From positions 1 to 59,561 of the forward strand of contig JAFGGH010000058.1 in NCBI GenBank assembly GCA_016930645.1: 59,561 nucleotides of DNA. Direction: 5' to 3'. This document shows positions 58,466-59,561 of this stretch, one piece after another. The stretch is from Sedimentisphaerales bacterium (GTDB lineage: Bacteria; Planctomycetota; Phycisphaerae; Sedimentisphaerales; Anaerobacaceae). The notes below the pieces were generated by a model. That model searched no databases and was not told where the DNA came from. It was given only the letters and a program-made list of their open reading frames with translations. The translations under genes and the position numbers were made by a program. Position 1 is the stretch's first letter. The number at the start of each line of letters is the position of its first letter.

Positions 58466-59416
58466 TCAATAATCTCTTTTCCCTGGTGTATTCCATCGAG
58501 TCAAAACATTGTGAACCTCTCGGAATCGCCAATTGATCACGTGCAATAAAACACCCAGGAAAACAGAACCAACAGAAAGAATCATCAATCCGGTAGCAAG
58601 AATTGCCAAAGGTACGTGTCTTACATAATGGTTCGGTTCGGTTAGATAATCATGAACCGGTGCTATGCCGACTAAAAGCCCAAGGATAAAAAAAACAATC
58701 CCGACAGAGCCAAAAAAAGTTAAAGGCTTTAATGCCCTGAAAAGGCTGAATATTTTCCAGAGCACCCGAAAGCCGTCTCTGAACGTTTTTAGCTTGCTTT
58801 GACTTCCTTTTGGACGGTCTTTATAAGGAATCTCAACCTCGATAATCCTGCGTTGATAATAAAGGGTTTGAATTGATAATTCCGTCTCTACTTCAAAACC
58901 CGATGATACCACAGGAATCATTTGAGTTATAACCCGATTAAAAGCACGGTAACCGCTCATTATATCCGTCAGGTTTGCACCTGTAATCATATTAACAAAG
59001 AAACAGACTAGCCTGTGGCCAAACAGTCGAAAAGACCTGAAAGATTTTTCCGCTTGTTCACTTAAATGTGAGCCTACAACCATGTCCGCCCGGTTTTTTA
59101 GAATTGGTTCGATTAACTTATGCACTGAACCGGCAGGATAGGTATCATTGCCGTCAACCCTTATATAGACATCCGTTTCGACAGCTCCAAACATCGATTC
59201 CACAACGAAGCCTTTGCCTTGTCTGGGCTCGATTACAACTTCTGCGTCATGTTCTTCGGCGATTTCTGCTGATCTATCCGTGGAATAATTATCAAAAACC
59301 ACTATTTGAGCACCAGGCAGTTGCACTCTGAAATCATCAATTACCTTACCTATGGTTTGTTCTTCATTAAAGCAGGGAATTAATACCGCGATACTTTTTT
59401 CTTCTTTATTGCGCAT
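58466..59416 (-). CDS. Glycosyltransferase family 2 with C-terminal TM helices
   Basis: IAVLIPCFNEEQTIGKVIDDFR, VRVDGNDTYPAG, MSGYRAFNR. Confidence 0.9.
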   Translation of the reverse strand: MRNKEEKSIAVLIPCFNEEQTIGKVIDDFRVQLPGAQIVVFDNYSTDRSAEIAEEHDAEVVIEPRQGKGFVVESMFGAVETDVYIRVDGNDTYPAGSVHKLIEPILKNRADMVVGSHLSEQAEKSFRSFRLFGHRLVCFFVNMITGANLTDIMSGYRAFNRVITQMIPVVSSGFEVETELSIQTLYYQRRIIEVEIPYKDRPKGSQSKLKTFRDGFRVLWKIFSLFRALKPLTFFGSVGIVFFILGLLVGIAPVHDYLTEPNHYVRHVPLAILATGLMILSVGSVFLGVLLHVINWRFREVHNVLTRWNTPGKRDY

Positions 59417-59561
59417 TTAGAAAATCCACATTAATAATTATCAATAACCTTCCTTTAATACCCTTATAATAACAGGATTATCCAGGCTTGACAATGAAGA
59501 TATATTTCACGCGATTACCCGTTTTGAGGTGGCTCTATGAAAAAGCCTCCTTGTGGGATTA

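Noticed and set aside
1-59561. tRNA/rRNA genes
   Set aside because: None recognised by eye; tRNAscan/Infernal would be needed to exclude them.

Overview
The window looks like a chromosome segment from a Planctomycetes/Phycisphaerae-type bacterium; this is inferred from gene content, the dockerin-like glycosidase and the intergenic repeat style, with no search run. It carries mostly housekeeping genes: mraY(partial)-murF-murE, recJ, rmuC, transketolase, trpS, scpA, trxA and an NfnAB-type pair. It also has a four-subunit group-3-like [NiFe] hydrogenase operon, its maturation protease, a nickel-themed block (OprB-type porin, NikMN/CbiQ/CbiO-like transporter, larB, larE, nikR), a metX-metW fusion, and a polysaccharide/glycosyltransferase region at the 3' end. 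The most interesting signal is repeat-based. (1) Nine short hairpin elements have different but self-complementary stems and all carry the same flanking motif 5'-TTTAGC[A/C]-hairpin. They associate with two RAYT/Y1-type transposase genes and look like a REP/RAYT system using TTTAGC in the place of the classical tetranucleotide. (2) A 7-bp-phased repeat family includes one array of 26 uninterrupted heptads. It flanks a four-helix-bundle (S23-like) gene in inverted orientation and related heptads recur at other loci. (3) murE appears to carry three in-frame insertions built from such repeats. Other points: a decayed HepT next to an intact MNT gene, a trmO remnant, a perfect TTGTGA-N6-TCACAA palindrome upstream of the hydrogenase operon, and larB with no ATG/GTG/TTG available for its conserved N-terminus (probable AUU start).
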